The position numbers and the translations under genes were made by a program. Below, in pieces: positions 15,260 through 23,999 of a stretch of 48,911 nucleotides of DNA (position 1 is the first letter of the stretch; each line of letters starts with the position of its first letter). This DNA comes from JALZAI01 sp038212215 (GTDB lineage Bacteria > Actinomycetota > Actinomycetes > Mycobacteriales > Jatrophihabitantaceae). A model generated the notes under the pieces. It was not told the origin of the DNA. It saw only the letters and a list, made by a program, of their open reading frames with translations, and did no database searches. Where the stretch lies: positions 1 to 48,911 of the forward strand of contig JBBQUT010000035.1 in NCBI GenBank assembly GCA_038212215.1, written 5' to 3'.

Positions 15260-17746
15260 GTGTTGTCGTTGCTGCCACCGCCCGAGGTGCCCGGTGCGGA
15301 TCTCCCGGTTCGGGCGGTGCTGGCGCAGACGATCGCCGCCCTGCGACGCACAGGGAAGGCAGTGCTGGTGTCGCCGCCTGGATCGGGCAAGACCTCGCTG
15401 CTGCCGCTGGCGCTCGCCGATGCTTTGGGCGGCCGGATCGTGGTTGCCGAGCCGAGGCGAATCGCAACCCGCGCCGCGGCCCGACGGTTGGCCGAACTGC
15501 TCGGCGAGCGGCCGGGCGGGCGCGTCGGCTATGCGATGCGGGACGAGCGGGTCGGCGGCGCGCGGACGCGGATCGAGGTGGTGACGACCGGGCTGCTCGT
15601 GCAGCGGATGCAGCGCGATCCTGACCTGCCCGGTGTTGCCGCCGTGGTCATCGACGAGTGTCACGAACGCCATCTGGACGCCGACTTGCTGCTGGCGTTC
15701 TGCGTCGAGGTCCGCGACACGCTGCGCGCGGACCTCGCGCTGGTCGCGACGTCCGCGACGCCGGACACGGCTGCTCTCACTCGCGCGCTGGACGCACCGG
15801 TGATCACCGCGCTCGTCGCGACGCACCCGGTAGACGTCGTCTGGGCCCCGCCGCCGGACCCGCTGCCGCCGCTGCCGGGTTCGCGCGTCGACCCGCGACT
15901 GCTCGACCACGTCGCCGAGGTCACGCGGCGTGCGCTGGCCGCGAGCGACGGGGACGTGCTCGTGTTCGTACCGGGCGAACGGGAGATCGCGATCGTGAGC
16001 CGGGCGTTGGACGGGGTGGGCGCCGATGTACGCCCGCTGTTCGGGCGCCAGTCGCGCGCCGCGCAGGACCTCGCACTCACCCGCGGGCCGCGGCGTCGCG
16101 TCGTCGTCACCACGTCGGTAGCCGAGAGCTCGCTGACTGTGCCCGGCGTGCGAGCGGTGGTGGACGCCGGACTGGCGCGCGAACCGCGCACGGACCAGGC
16201 GCGCGGTCTCGGTGCGTTGATCACCACGCGGGTATCGAGGGCGTCCGCCGATCAGCGCGCCGGCCGGGCGGGACGGGAGGCGCCGGGCCGCGTCTATCGC
16301 TGTTGGTCGGCCAGCGAGCATGTCCACCTGGCGGCGCATGCGCTGCCCGAGATCGCCACGGCCGACCTGGCCGGGTTCGCGTTGACGACCGCGGCGTGGG
16401 GCGCTCCGGGCGGCAAGGGTCTGGCGCTGCTCGATGCCCCGCCGGTCGCCGCCCTCGAGGCGGCGACGGTGCTTCTGCACCGTCTCGACGCGACCGACGC
16501 CGATGGGCGCATCACCGGCCGCGGCCGGCGGATGGCCGCTGTGGGCGCACACCCGCGGCTCGCCCGCGCCGTCCTTGATGGTGCCGACCTCGTCGGCGCA
16601 GAGCGGGCGCGCGAGGTGGTGGCGCTGCTGGCAGACGACTCGCTGAGCGGTCGCGACGACGATCTGGCGGCCCGCTATCGAGAACTTCGCGAGGGCCGCG
16701 ACCACGAAGCCGCGCGCCGGTGGCGGCAGGAGACTCGACGGCTGGGCAGGGGCGGGCCGGCCCGTACCGCGTTGTCGGACGACGTCGCAGTCGGCGCCGT
16801 CGTCGGCCTGGCCTATCCCGATCGCATCGCGCGTGCTCGTGGGGCGGACACGGCCACCTACCGAATGACCAGCGGCACCGGCGCGCAACTCGCACAATCC
16901 TCACTGCTGCGGCGCACCCAGTGGCTCGCGATCGCGGTGGCCGACCGACAGCACGGCCGAGCCGACGCCCGGGTGCGGGCAGCGGCGCCGATCGACGAGG
17001 CGACGGCGCGCGTTTTGGCCGCCGACCTGCTGACCACCACCGAGGAGATCGAATGGACCGACGGCGCCCTCCTCGCGCGACGGACGGAGCGGCTCGGCGC
17101 CATCGAGCTCTCGAGCAGCCCACTGCGCAACCCCGATCCGCTGCGGGTGCAGGCCGCCACCCGCCAGAGGATCCGCGCCTACGGCGTGGACGCCGTGACC
17201 TGGACCGACGCCGCGCGCGGCCTGCGCGCCCGCCTCGGCTTCCTGCACGCGGTGCTCGGCGACCCGTGGCCCGACGTCGAGGACCCCGCCCTGCTCGAGC
17301 GCGTGGACGAGTGGCTCGATCTCAGCGCAGTCCGTCGCGGCGCCGACCTGCGCCGCATCGATGTCTACACCGCGCTACGGCGGCTGCTTCCCTTGCCGGC
17401 GGCAACTCGATTGGACGAGCTCGCGCCACAGCGGCTGCCCGTGCCGTCCGGATCCCGCGTTCGTGTCACCTACCACGGCGCCGAGCCGCCGGTGGTGGCG
17501 GTGAAACTGCAGGAGACCTTTGGGTGGACGCACACACCGTCGCTCGCCGACGGGCGCGTCCCGGTCGTGCTGCACCTGCTCTCGCCCGCCGGCCACCCGG
17601 TCGCCATCACCGCAGACCTCGCCTCGTTCTGGCGGCAGGGCTACCCGCAGGTGCGAGGCGATCTGCGGGCGCGATACCCCAAGCACCCGTGGCCCGAGGA
17701 CCCCCTCACCGCCCAGGCGACCGCGCGCACCAAACCCCGCAGCTGA
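15260..17746 (+). CDS. hrpB: ATP-dependent helicase HrpB
   Basis: An 828-aa DEAH-type helicase of the HrpB family, full length. Walker A SPPGSGKTSLL is near residues 37-47, motif II IDECHE near 131, motif III TSATPDT near 170, motif V TTSVAESSLTVPGV and motif VI QRAGRAGREAPG near 330. The helicase-associated domain follows and the HrpB C-terminal domain ends with the typical FWRQGYPQVRGDLRARYPKHPWPEDP. HrpB is thought to unwind RNA, but its cellular job in actinomycetes is not known. The start is a GTG at 15260 with AGGA close by; TTG at 15263 is nearly as good. It diverges from the truncated permease with almost no room for a promoter between them. Confidence 0.93.
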   Translation: MLSLLPPPEVPGADLPVRAVLAQTIAALRRTGKAVLVSPPGSGKTSLLPLALADALGGRIVVAEPRRIATRAAARRLAELLGERPGGRVGYAMRDERVGGARTRIEVVTTGLLVQRMQRDPDLPGVAAVVIDECHERHLDADLLLAFCVEVRDTLRADLALVATSATPDTAALTRALDAPVITALVATHPVDVVWAPPPDPLPPLPGSRVDPRLLDHVAEVTRRALAASDGDVLVFVPGEREIAIVSRALDGVGADVRPLFGRQSRAAQDLALTRGPRRRVVVTTSVAESSLTVPGVRAVVDAGLAREPRTDQARGLGALITTRVSRASADQRAGRAGREAPGRVYRCWSASEHVHLAAHALPEIATADLAGFALTTAAWGAPGGKGLALLDAPPVAALEAATVLLHRLDATDADGRITGRGRRMAAVGAHPRLARAVLDGADLVGAERAREVVALLADDSLSGRDDDLAARYRELREGRDHEAARRWRQETRRLGRGGPARTALSDDVAVGAVVGLAYPDRIARARGADTATYRMTSGTGAQLAQSSLLRRTQWLAIAVADRQHGRADARVRAAAPIDEATARVLAADLLTTTEEIEWTDGALLARRTERLGAIELSSSPLRNPDPLRVQAATRQRIRAYGVDAVTWTDAARGLRARLGFLHAVLGDPWPDVEDPALLERVDEWLDLSAVRRGADLRRIDVYTALRRLLPLPAATRLDELAPQRLPVPSGSRVRVTYHGAEPPVVAVKLQETFGWTHTPSLADGRVPVVLHLLSPAGHPVAITADLASFWRQGYPQVRGDLRARYPKHPWPEDPLTAQATARTKPRS

Positions 17747-17991
17747 CCGGCGACGCGCCGAGCCGAGCGATCCTCGCGGCGGCAGCCCTGCCTCGTGCGG
17801 GCTGAGCCGGCACAGCCATGCCAACGACATTGATTTCGGTGGCAACCGCAGCCACCCAGTGCCCGCACCGGACCTATCACCTATTGACCTGGTTCGACGC
17901 CGATCGCGACCGAAACCTCGTTGTCCGAGGTCGGTGGCATGAGACCGTGGTAGTCCACTCGTCAGGATCTCGTGGTGAAGGACGACAACGA

Positions 17992-18759
17992 ATGCGCTTG
18001 GCCATCTGCAGTAGCAAGGGCGGCGTCGGCAAGACCTCCACCGCGGCCAACCTGGCGGCGGTGTACGGGCAGCGTGGGCGCACTCTGGCCGTAGACGCCG
18101 ATCCGCAGGACAGCCTCGGCCGCGCATTCGGGGTGATCGCCGCCGCGGACGATTCGCTGGCCGCGGTGCTCGCCGACCCGGACGCCGACATCACTTCGAT
18201 CATCCGCCGCAACGCTGCCCCTGGCGTCGACGTCGTGCCCTCGCACCCTTCGCTGGAGGCGGTCGGCGTGGCGCTAGCTCAGCATGGCGCGCTGGTGACC
18301 TGCCTGCGCCGAGCCCTGCGGCCGGTCCTCGAGGAGTACGACACGATCCTCATCGACACGCATGGCGACAACGGCAACCTGACCCTTGCCGCCTTGGCGG
18401 CGGCCGACGCGGTGCTCACCGTCTTCACCTCCGATCCAGGCAGCGCGCTCGGGGCTGTGCGGCTGTCGTCATTTCTGCAGAACCATCGAAAGTACGAAAA
18501 CACCGAGGCGCGGCTACTCGGCGTCGTCTGCGCGAATTGGGACAAGCGGGGTGCCGCTGCCCGCGAGGTGTCCGACGCGCTCAGCGCCACCGACCTGCAC
18601 CTGTTCAAGACCCGCATCCCTTTCTCACGGCGGGTCCCGAGCGCCACTCTGGCCAAGCGACCGGTGGTGCTCTCGAATCCGACCAGCCCGGTCGCCGAGG
18701 CCTACCGGTCGTTGGCCACCGAGATCACCCGCAGTTACAGGCAAAGGAGCCCACGATGA
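17992..18759 (+). CDS. ParA/MinD-type ATPase
   Basis: A 255-aa ParA-family ATPase. The deviant Walker A KGGVGKTS is at residues 9-16, DADPQDSLGRAFG forms the A' region, and Walker B is ILIDTHGDNG, where ParA proteins more often read D-T-P-P. There is no N-terminal DNA-binding extension, so it is of the short type. No ParB gene with the usual helix-turn-helix, and no plasmid replication gene, is nearby. GAAGGA nine bases before the ATG at 17992 fixes the start; the frame is open upstream but without a site. It overlaps the next gene by ATGA, so translation of the two is coupled. Its cargo is unknown: it may position a complex other than a plasmid. Confidence 0.88.
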   Translation: MRLAICSSKGGVGKTSTAANLAAVYGQRGRTLAVDADPQDSLGRAFGVIAAADDSLAAVLADPDADITSIIRRNAAPGVDVVPSHPSLEAVGVALAQHGALVTCLRRALRPVLEEYDTILIDTHGDNGNLTLAALAAADAVLTVFTSDPGSALGAVRLSSFLQNHRKYENTEARLLGVVCANWDKRGAAAREVSDALSATDLHLFKTRIPFSRRVPSATLAKRPVVLSNPTSPVAEAYRSLATEITRSYRQRSPR

Positions 18760-19019
18760 CCGCCCGCGACCGCAGCACAGACCTGACCGCCGACCTGTTG
18801 CACGACCTCGAGGCGGACGAGACGCCACCAACGCTAGCCGTAGCGCCCGCTGCTACACGCGCCGGCTCGGCCGGTGCGGTCGGGTCGGCACCGTTCGTCG
18901 AGGCGGCGCTGTATCTCGCGCCGCGGGACTGGCGCCGCCCCACGGTTGCGCGCACAGGCAGGTCGTTGTCGCTCAGCGGCGGCCCGCTGCGGCTGCGAAT
19001 CGGCCGCCGTCCGCGGTAA
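18756..19019 (+). CDS. Small protein coupled to ParA
   Basis: An 87-aa protein whose ATG overlaps the ParA stop (ATGA) and has AAGGAG seven bases upstream, so it is well supported as translated. Residues 1-25 are acidic (LTADLLHDLEADETPP), a low-complexity Ala/Gly segment follows, and the C-terminal half is basic and strand-like (LYLAPRDWRRPTVARTGRSL, then GGPLRLRIGRRPR). No known domain. By analogy with other short ParA systems, the small coupled protein may be the partner that stimulates the ATPase or links it to DNA or cargo. That is inference. Confidence 0.7.
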   Translation: MTARDRSTDLTADLLHDLEADETPPTLAVAPAATRAGSAGAVGSAPFVEAALYLAPRDWRRPTVARTGRSLSLSGGPLRLRIGRRPR

Positions 19020-19132
19020 TTGGTCGGCGCGCCCTTCGCCGATGACCCGTCGGGGAGGCCGGGTCGTCTTGTGGTCGGTTTTCGAGAGTGGACCAGCGAT
19101 GAGCGCTTGACTCTCCGCTGGGTGGAGACGTG

Positions 19133-20035
19133 ATGATCGACGGCGTGGTGATCGGCCAGCTCGCAGAGCGCACCGGACTGTCGGTGCGGACGTTGCGGTT
19201 CTACGCGGATGCGGGCGTGCTGCCCGAGGCGGGTCGCACGGAGGCGGGCTACCGCCTGTTCGGGCCGGACGCCGTCGCGAGGGCGCGGCTCGTGCGCACG
19301 CTGCGTGAGCTCGGCGTGGGCCTGAACGACATCAAGCGGGTGCTCACCGCGGAGGCGTCGCTGGTCGACGTGGCTGGCAAGCACGCGCAGGCGCTCGACG
19401 CCCAAATTCGGACGCTGCGGCTACGGCGTGCGGTGCTGCGTGCGGTCGTCCGATCCACCGACCCGAAGGAGCTGCAACGCATGACCGACCTGACCACCCT
19501 CACCGCCGACGAGCGCCGGCGCATCGTCGATGACTACCTCGATGCCGTCTTCGGCGAGGATTCCAGCGCCGTCGCTGACAAGCTGCGGATGGGAGTTCCC
19601 GAGCTACCTGAGGACCCGACGGCCGATCAGGTCGCTGCGTGGGTAGAACTCGCCGAGCTGTTGCGCGATCCCGACTACATCGCCACCAGCCGCCGGATGG
19701 CGCAGCGCGCTCTCGCCGAGGGACCCGCAACCGACGTTGCCCGGTTCGAGGTCGGCAAGGCCGTCGGCGAGTACGCCGGCGCTGCCGTCCGCTCCGATGT
19801 CGCTCCCGATTCTCGCGAAGCGCTGGCCGTGATCGAGCGCCTCGAAGGCATCAGCGCCGAACCTGCAGAGGACCGCACGCGCGTCGCTGACCGGATCGAA
19901 GCCTTCACCGACCGTCGCGTCGCGCGGTATTGGACGCTCGTGGGGATCGTCAACGACTGGCCCACTACCGAGGCGCCGCACGACATCCTCGACGCTTGGG
20001 AATGGTATGCGCGCGCCCTTCGCGCCCACGCATGA
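19133..20035 (+). CDS. MerR family transcriptional regulator
   Basis: A 300-aa MerR protein. Residues 5-75 hold the winged helix (IGQLAERTGLSVRTLRFYAD, AGYRLFGPDAVARARLVRTL, ELGVGLNDIKRVL), then a coiled dimerisation helix (HAQALDAQIRTLRLRRAVL). The remaining 200 residues are an uncharacterised helical C-terminal domain with no cysteine pattern, so it is not a metal or redox sensor; ligand unknown. ATG at 19133 is chosen over GTG at 19130 because GGTGGAG is six bases before it. It follows the ParA pair by 113 bp and is convergent with the secreted protease gene. Confidence 0.88.
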   Translation: MIDGVVIGQLAERTGLSVRTLRFYADAGVLPEAGRTEAGYRLFGPDAVARARLVRTLRELGVGLNDIKRVLTAEASLVDVAGKHAQALDAQIRTLRLRRAVLRAVVRSTDPKELQRMTDLTTLTADERRRIVDDYLDAVFGEDSSAVADKLRMGVPELPEDPTADQVAAWVELAELLRDPDYIATSRRMAQRALAEGPATDVARFEVGKAVGEYAGAAVRSDVAPDSREALAVIERLEGISAEPAEDRTRVADRIEAFTDRRVARYWTLVGIVNDWPTTEAPHDILDAWEWYARALRAHA

Positions 20036-20160
20036 CGACTGCCAGCGCCCCACCGCCGCCGATACAACAGCTTTCCCGCAGGAGGATGCGATTGTCCAAG
20101 ACTCGGTGGTCAGCTAGGTCCAGGTTGGCGCACGCTACGTCGGCGAAGAAGGGCTTCAGC

Positions 20161-20191
20161 GGCGGGACACCTCCCACGAGGTGTACCCGCC
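20161..20191. terminator. Hairpin between convergent genes
   Basis: GGCGGGACACCT at 20161-20172 pairs with AGGTGTACCCGCC at 20179-20191 apart from one bulged base, around a six-base loop. The stem is strong and lies between the convergent MerR and secreted protease genes, so it probably ends transcripts from both sides. There is no T-run. Confidence 0.5.
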
Positions 20192-20234
20192 GCCGATCGT
20201 GCGCAACAGCGGTGTCGTGCAGAACAGAAGCCGG

Positions 20235-22124
20235 CTAGCTGAGCGTCAGTGCGGTGTCGTCGACGAAGAACGAGGTTGCGAGGCTGGCGTCCTCGGTGCC
20301 CGTCCACTTGATCGTCACCGCTTGGCCAGCGTAGGCCGACAGACTCACGGTGCGCTGGGCGTAAGCACCCTTGTTCAGATTCGAGTACGTGGCACCCACC
20401 GTGGTGCCGTTGACCGAGACCGACAGCTTGTCGTACGCCGTCGTCGTGGTCGTCTCTGACGTCGTGATCGACAGGTAGTACGTCAGCGAGGCGGCACAGC
20501 CGGCCGGAATGGTTACCGACTGCGAGACCGAATCGGTGTGCGTGGAGCCATAGCCGTCGAGGTAGGCGTAGCCCACACCGGTGCGTGCATGCACGCCGTT
20601 CGTGCTGTTGTTGGTGATGACGCCCGTCGTCTGCGTCCAGCTCGCGGCTCCCGACTCGAAGCCCGGGTTGAGCAGCTTCTGGCCCGGGCTGGCGCAACCG
20701 CCGCTGGAGGTGCTGATCGTCCAGGTGAACGAGGTGCTGCCCGACGCGTTGGTGCTGTCCTTCGCAGTCACGGTGACCGAGAAGGTGCCCGCGGCTGAAG
20801 GCGTGCCGGAGATGAGACCGGTCGGGCTGATCGACAAGCCGGTCGGTAGACCGGTGGCGGTGTAGGTCAGCGCGAGACCTCCGGAATCGGTGCCGCTGAT
20901 TTGCAGCGACTTCGCCGTGCCGAGCGTGCTGGCCTGGTTGCCGGGGTTGGTGACGGTGACCGTGTTGCCGGTCGTGGTTGCGCCGACAATCGGGTGCGTC
21001 ATCGCGCACGCATTCGTGTCATTCGACCAGCTGCCCTGCTCGGCGAACGTGCCGGTGGCGAACGTGACGTTCGCCGCGGCGCCGGTTCCGGTGCTCTTGT
21101 AGGCGCACTCGTCGGAGTTCTCTTCGCCGTTGAAGGACGAACCGGTGTGGTTGGTCCAGCCGCCGGCCGGGTTCTGGTCCGACATCATCTCGTGCCACTC
21201 GTGGCCGATGCTCATGTTCCAGCCGTCGAGGGTGCCAGCTGCCCCGGCGTTGACGAAGTTCTGGCCGCAGCTCGCGCCCAGCTCGATGTTGTAGGGCTGG
21301 TTGCTGAAGGCCACGTCGCCGACCGTTGACGCCACCGCGCCGCCGGTAAGCGTCGTGTCACCGTTGTAGTCGTGCCACGCGCAGTAGCCCTGGGTCGGAC
21401 TCTTGTAGTTATCCGGGTTTGTTCCGGGCGGTGAGAGGACGACGTAGTAGGCGTAGCGGTTGGAGGCCGCCGTGGTGTTGCCGAAGTGCGAGGCGGCCTT
21501 GACGGCTTCGACGCCGAGTTGGTGTCCGGTCGCTGCGGCCGGTGAGGCCGCGGCGCTGTCGTACCAGACCCCGGCCAGCACACCGCCGGACTGGTAGGGG
21601 ATGTGCGTCGCGCCGGCTGGGCAGCTGGTGGCGCCGGTCGCGACGCCGGCGCCGTCACACCATTGGGTGAGGTCGGCCGACCACAGCTCGCTGTTCGTGC
21701 CAATGCCCTTGAACATCTGCTGAACCGCACCGGCAGCGCCGCTGGCGTCCCCGGTGAATTTCGCATTGCCGTTCGCGTCGCTCGACTGCGTTCCCCACTG
21801 CGTGCCGTAGAAGACCAGGTAGACCTTGGAGTGCCCGCTCTGCACGCCGATGCCGTCGACGCCGCCGCCGTAGGAAAGCGTTTGCGTCCCGGTGGCTACG
21901 GCAGCGTTGATGTGCGACCTCGCCCAAACCTTCATCTTGCTGTCGAGCGCCTTCGTCGGCATGACACCGTGGCGGTACGAGTGCCGGTAGGCGGGCGAGT
22001 AGGGGTTGCTGACCCCGTTGGCTGACCCCGGCGCGGCGATGGCGGGGGAGGCGACTGCCAGCGCGGCCGCCGCCAACGCAGCAGTTCCAACGAGGACCGA
22101 CAATCCCCGAACGCGATATTTCAA
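20235..22124 (-). CDS. Secreted putative HExxH metalloprotease with Ig-like domain
   Basis: A 629-aa exported protein. Residues 1-30 are a signal peptide (LVGTAALAAAALAVASPAIA). The N-terminal domain (IGVQSGHSKVYLVFYGTQWG) contains the zinc-type motif SIGHEWHEMMSD, followed by FNGEENSDECAY, which may give the third ligand; this matches a family of secreted, uncharacterised putative proteases. Next is a putative Ig/He_PIG module (LTYTATGLPTGLSISPTGLISGTP). The C-terminal 150 residues (LLNPGFESGAASW onward) look like a jelly-roll carbohydrate-binding module. The start is TTG at 22124, five bases after AGGAGG; the longer frame upstream has no site. Substrate unknown; secretion is confident, protease activity is inferred from HExxH. 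Confidence 0.8.
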   Translation of the reverse strand: MKYRVRGLSVLVGTAALAAAALAVASPAIAAPGSANGVSNPYSPAYRHSYRHGVMPTKALDSKMKVWARSHINAAVATGTQTLSYGGGVDGIGVQSGHSKVYLVFYGTQWGTQSSDANGNAKFTGDASGAAGAVQQMFKGIGTNSELWSADLTQWCDGAGVATGATSCPAGATHIPYQSGGVLAGVWYDSAAASPAAATGHQLGVEAVKAASHFGNTTAASNRYAYYVVLSPPGTNPDNYKSPTQGYCAWHDYNGDTTLTGGAVASTVGDVAFSNQPYNIELGASCGQNFVNAGAAGTLDGWNMSIGHEWHEMMSDQNPAGGWTNHTGSSFNGEENSDECAYKSTGTGAAANVTFATGTFAEQGSWSNDTNACAMTHPIVGATTTGNTVTVTNPGNQASTLGTAKSLQISGTDSGGLALTYTATGLPTGLSISPTGLISGTPSAAGTFSVTVTAKDSTNASGSTSFTWTISTSSGGCASPGQKLLNPGFESGAASWTQTTGVITNNSTNGVHARTGVGYAYLDGYGSTHTDSVSQSVTIPAGCAASLTYYLSITTSETTTTTAYDKLSVSVNGTTVGATYSNLNKGAYAQRTVSLSAYAGQAVTIKWTGTEDASLATSFFVDDTALTLS

Positions 22125-22225
22125 GACAACCTCCTGGGTTGCATACAGGTTGTATAGCGGACGCACCTTGTTGGTGCGCCCGCGCACAAGTTAAATCCGA
22201 CGGCACCCCCGGTGGACGGCGGCCC

Positions 22226-22262
22226 AAGTGGCAGGTTCCGGAATGTCCGGTAGCTGCCACTT
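22226..22262. promoter_or_regulatory. Inverted repeat in divergent promoter region
   Basis: AAGTGGCAG at 22226-22234 and CTGCCACTT at 22254-22262 form a perfect 9-bp inverted repeat with 19 bases between, inside the 204-bp region separating the secreted protease gene and the methyltransferase gene. A second small palindrome, CGCACC TTGTT GGTGCG, is at 22162-22178. Either may bind a regulator or form an RNA hairpin; the evidence is symmetry and position only. Confidence 0.35.
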
Positions 22263-22328
22263 CTCGCCGGGTGCGCCACCCTGGTCGCGCCCCGGTCTCG
22301 CGGCTTGTCCGGTGAGATGATCGCCGGC

Positions 22329-23132
22329 ATGTCCGACGATGTGTGGGCGGCGCTGGCGGATCCGTTCGTCAATGGCGCGTACGCCACGGTCAAGGGTCAG
22401 GTTCGCACCTACGTGTTGCACCAGCAGCTGCTTGAGCATTTGCCGCAGCCGTCAGCGCCTGTGCTCGACGTCGGCGGCGGCGCGGGTCATCAGTCGTTTC
22501 CGCTGGCCCAAGCCGGTTATGACGTGACGTTGCTCGACTCGTCGCCGGCGATGCTGGACCAAGCCGAACAGCGACTCCGGCGGCTGCCTGCCGAGGTCCA
22601 GCGACGGGTGACGCTCGTTCAAGCCGACGGCCGCAACGCTGCCGCGGCGGTGGATGGCCGGCGTTTCGCCGCCGTGTTGTGCCATGGCGTGCTCGGGTAC
22701 CTCGAGCAACCGGAGGCGATGGTCAACCAGTTGTGCCGGTGTGCAGCTGCCGGTGGCGTGGTCTCGATCATGACGGGCAACGCCAAGGCGATGGCGGTGC
22801 GCCCGGCCTTGGAACGTCGGTGGGACGACGCCCTGGCGTCATTTGACGCCAGGTCCGAGATCGGGGTGCTGGGAGTGCCGGGCCGAGCCGACACGGTGGA
22901 GGAACTCAGCGAGCTCGTGCGTAGCCAAGGCGTGGAGCCGCTTCGCTGGTACGGGGTATGGCTGTTCATCGACTGGCTCGAGTTCAGTGGAGCCGAGTTG
23001 GACCCCAGCGATTCAGCCCAGGTCGCGGCGGCAGCCGCCGTGGAACTCGAAGCCAGCCGGCGAGACCCCTACCGCCAACTCAGTCGCGTGTTCCATCTAG
23101 TTGGCCGCCGCACCGAGGCGGAGGCAGGCTGA
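22329..23132 (+). CDS. Class I SAM-dependent methyltransferase
   Basis: A 267-aa methyltransferase. The SAM-binding motif VLDVGGGAGHQSFPLAQAG is near residues 46-64, motif post-I is VTLLDSSPAMLDQA, and AVLCHGVLGYLEQP follows the motif IV region. The overall pattern resembles the SmtA/CmoM group, which includes tRNA-modifying enzymes, but actinobacterial members have various substrates, so none is assigned. Three in-frame starts are possible (TTG 22305, ATG 22317, ATG 22329). The last is used because only it leaves room for the GGTGAG site, about 12 bases away. It diverges from the secreted protease gene. Confidence 0.85.
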   Translation: MSDDVWAALADPFVNGAYATVKGQVRTYVLHQQLLEHLPQPSAPVLDVGGGAGHQSFPLAQAGYDVTLLDSSPAMLDQAEQRLRRLPAEVQRRVTLVQADGRNAAAAVDGRRFAAVLCHGVLGYLEQPEAMVNQLCRCAAAGGVVSIMTGNAKAMAVRPALERRWDDALASFDARSEIGVLGVPGRADTVEELSELVRSQGVEPLRWYGVWLFIDWLEFSGAELDPSDSAQVAAAAAVELEASRRDPYRQLSRVFHLVGRRTEAEAG

Positions 23133-23267
23133 CCGCCTTCCCGAACGAGGCGCTCCGTTCGACAACGCCGTGGCTGGCTGCGAGTGGCAGGGAGCCGACG
23201 GCGGGACGACGCTGTTGGGAGCTGCAGAGCAGCACGCCGCACCTTCGTGATCGGACGAGGAGACGCA

Positions 23268-23999
23268 ATGGGTTCGCGAGGACGAGTGCTGCGCCGCGTC
23301 GCCAGCGTGCTGGCGAGTTCCGCGCTCGTCGCCGGAGCCAATGCCCAGGCGGCTACCGCGATTCGCGACCAGCCGGCCGGCTCGGAGGCGAGGCCGACGC
23401 CCATCACCACACCCGGTGGCCTCATCCCAGGCGAGGTGCTGCCCGCGACAACTTGTATCGGGGTCTGCATCGTGAAGGACACGAGCCGCCGGTCATGCAC
23501 CGGTTATTCGTCCCAGTTGACCCCGCCGGCGACGATCCGGGTGCTCGTCCATATACCGACGATCCAGGTGCTCACGGTCCCGTTCGAAACATACGTGGAA
23601 AACGTGTTACCCGACGAGTGGGTGCCGAGCTGGGACGGTGACGCGCTCAAGGCCGGCGCTGTGGCGGTGAAGTCGTACGCCTGGTACTGGGTCACCCACT
23701 ACGGCGGGTACCTGAACACGAGCGCCAACTGCTTCGACGTCACCGACGACACCTCCTTTCCGATGTACCGGGCCAATTCGGCCAGTCCGCGGACCACCAC
23801 TGCGGTGCAGCAGTCATGGCCGGTGGTCGCGAGGGAGGGCGGCCAGGTCCTGCAGGCGTCCTACCGGGCGGATCTGAACTCCCCAGCTGAGGGGTGCGGC
23901 GTCGGCGCCACGGGCGCGACCCTGAGCCAGTACGGAACCCAGAATTGCGTCCAGGCCAACACCGGCAACAAGTACAACGTCATCCTGCAGAAGTACTAA
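23268..23999 (+). CDS. SpoIID/LytB domain protein, exported (interrupted gene, 5' part)
   Basis: A 243-aa product with an N-terminal signal peptide (VLASSALVAGANAQAATA) and a SpoIID/LytB domain (PF08486): VPFETYVENVLPDEWVPSW, ALKAGAVAVKSYAWYWV and the C-terminal GATLSQYGTQ. In sporulators SpoIID is a peptidoglycan lytic enzyme, but in actinomycetes the domain is common in secreted proteins of unclear role. GAGGAG six bases before the ATG fixes the start. The frame ends at TAA 23997-23999 and then continues, still in frame, into the repeat-domain segment at 24000-24698. Homologous actinobacterial proteins carry such repeats fused to SpoIID, so this may be the 5' part of a gene broken by a nonsense change. 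Confidence 0.8.
   Translation: MGSRGRVLRRVASVLASSALVAGANAQAATAIRDQPAGSEARPTPITTPGGLIPGEVLPATTCIGVCIVKDTSRRSCTGYSSQLTPPATIRVLVHIPTIQVLTVPFETYVENVLPDEWVPSWDGDALKAGAVAVKSYAWYWVTHYGGYLNTSANCFDVTDDTSFPMYRANSASPRTTTAVQQSWPVVAREGGQVLQASYRADLNSPAEGCGVGATGATLSQYGTQNCVQANTGNKYNVILQKY

Noticed and set aside
14873..16897. 674-aa minus-strand frame over hrpB
   Set aside because: Arg-rich antisense shadow with no motif; the plus strand carries the full HrpB helicase.
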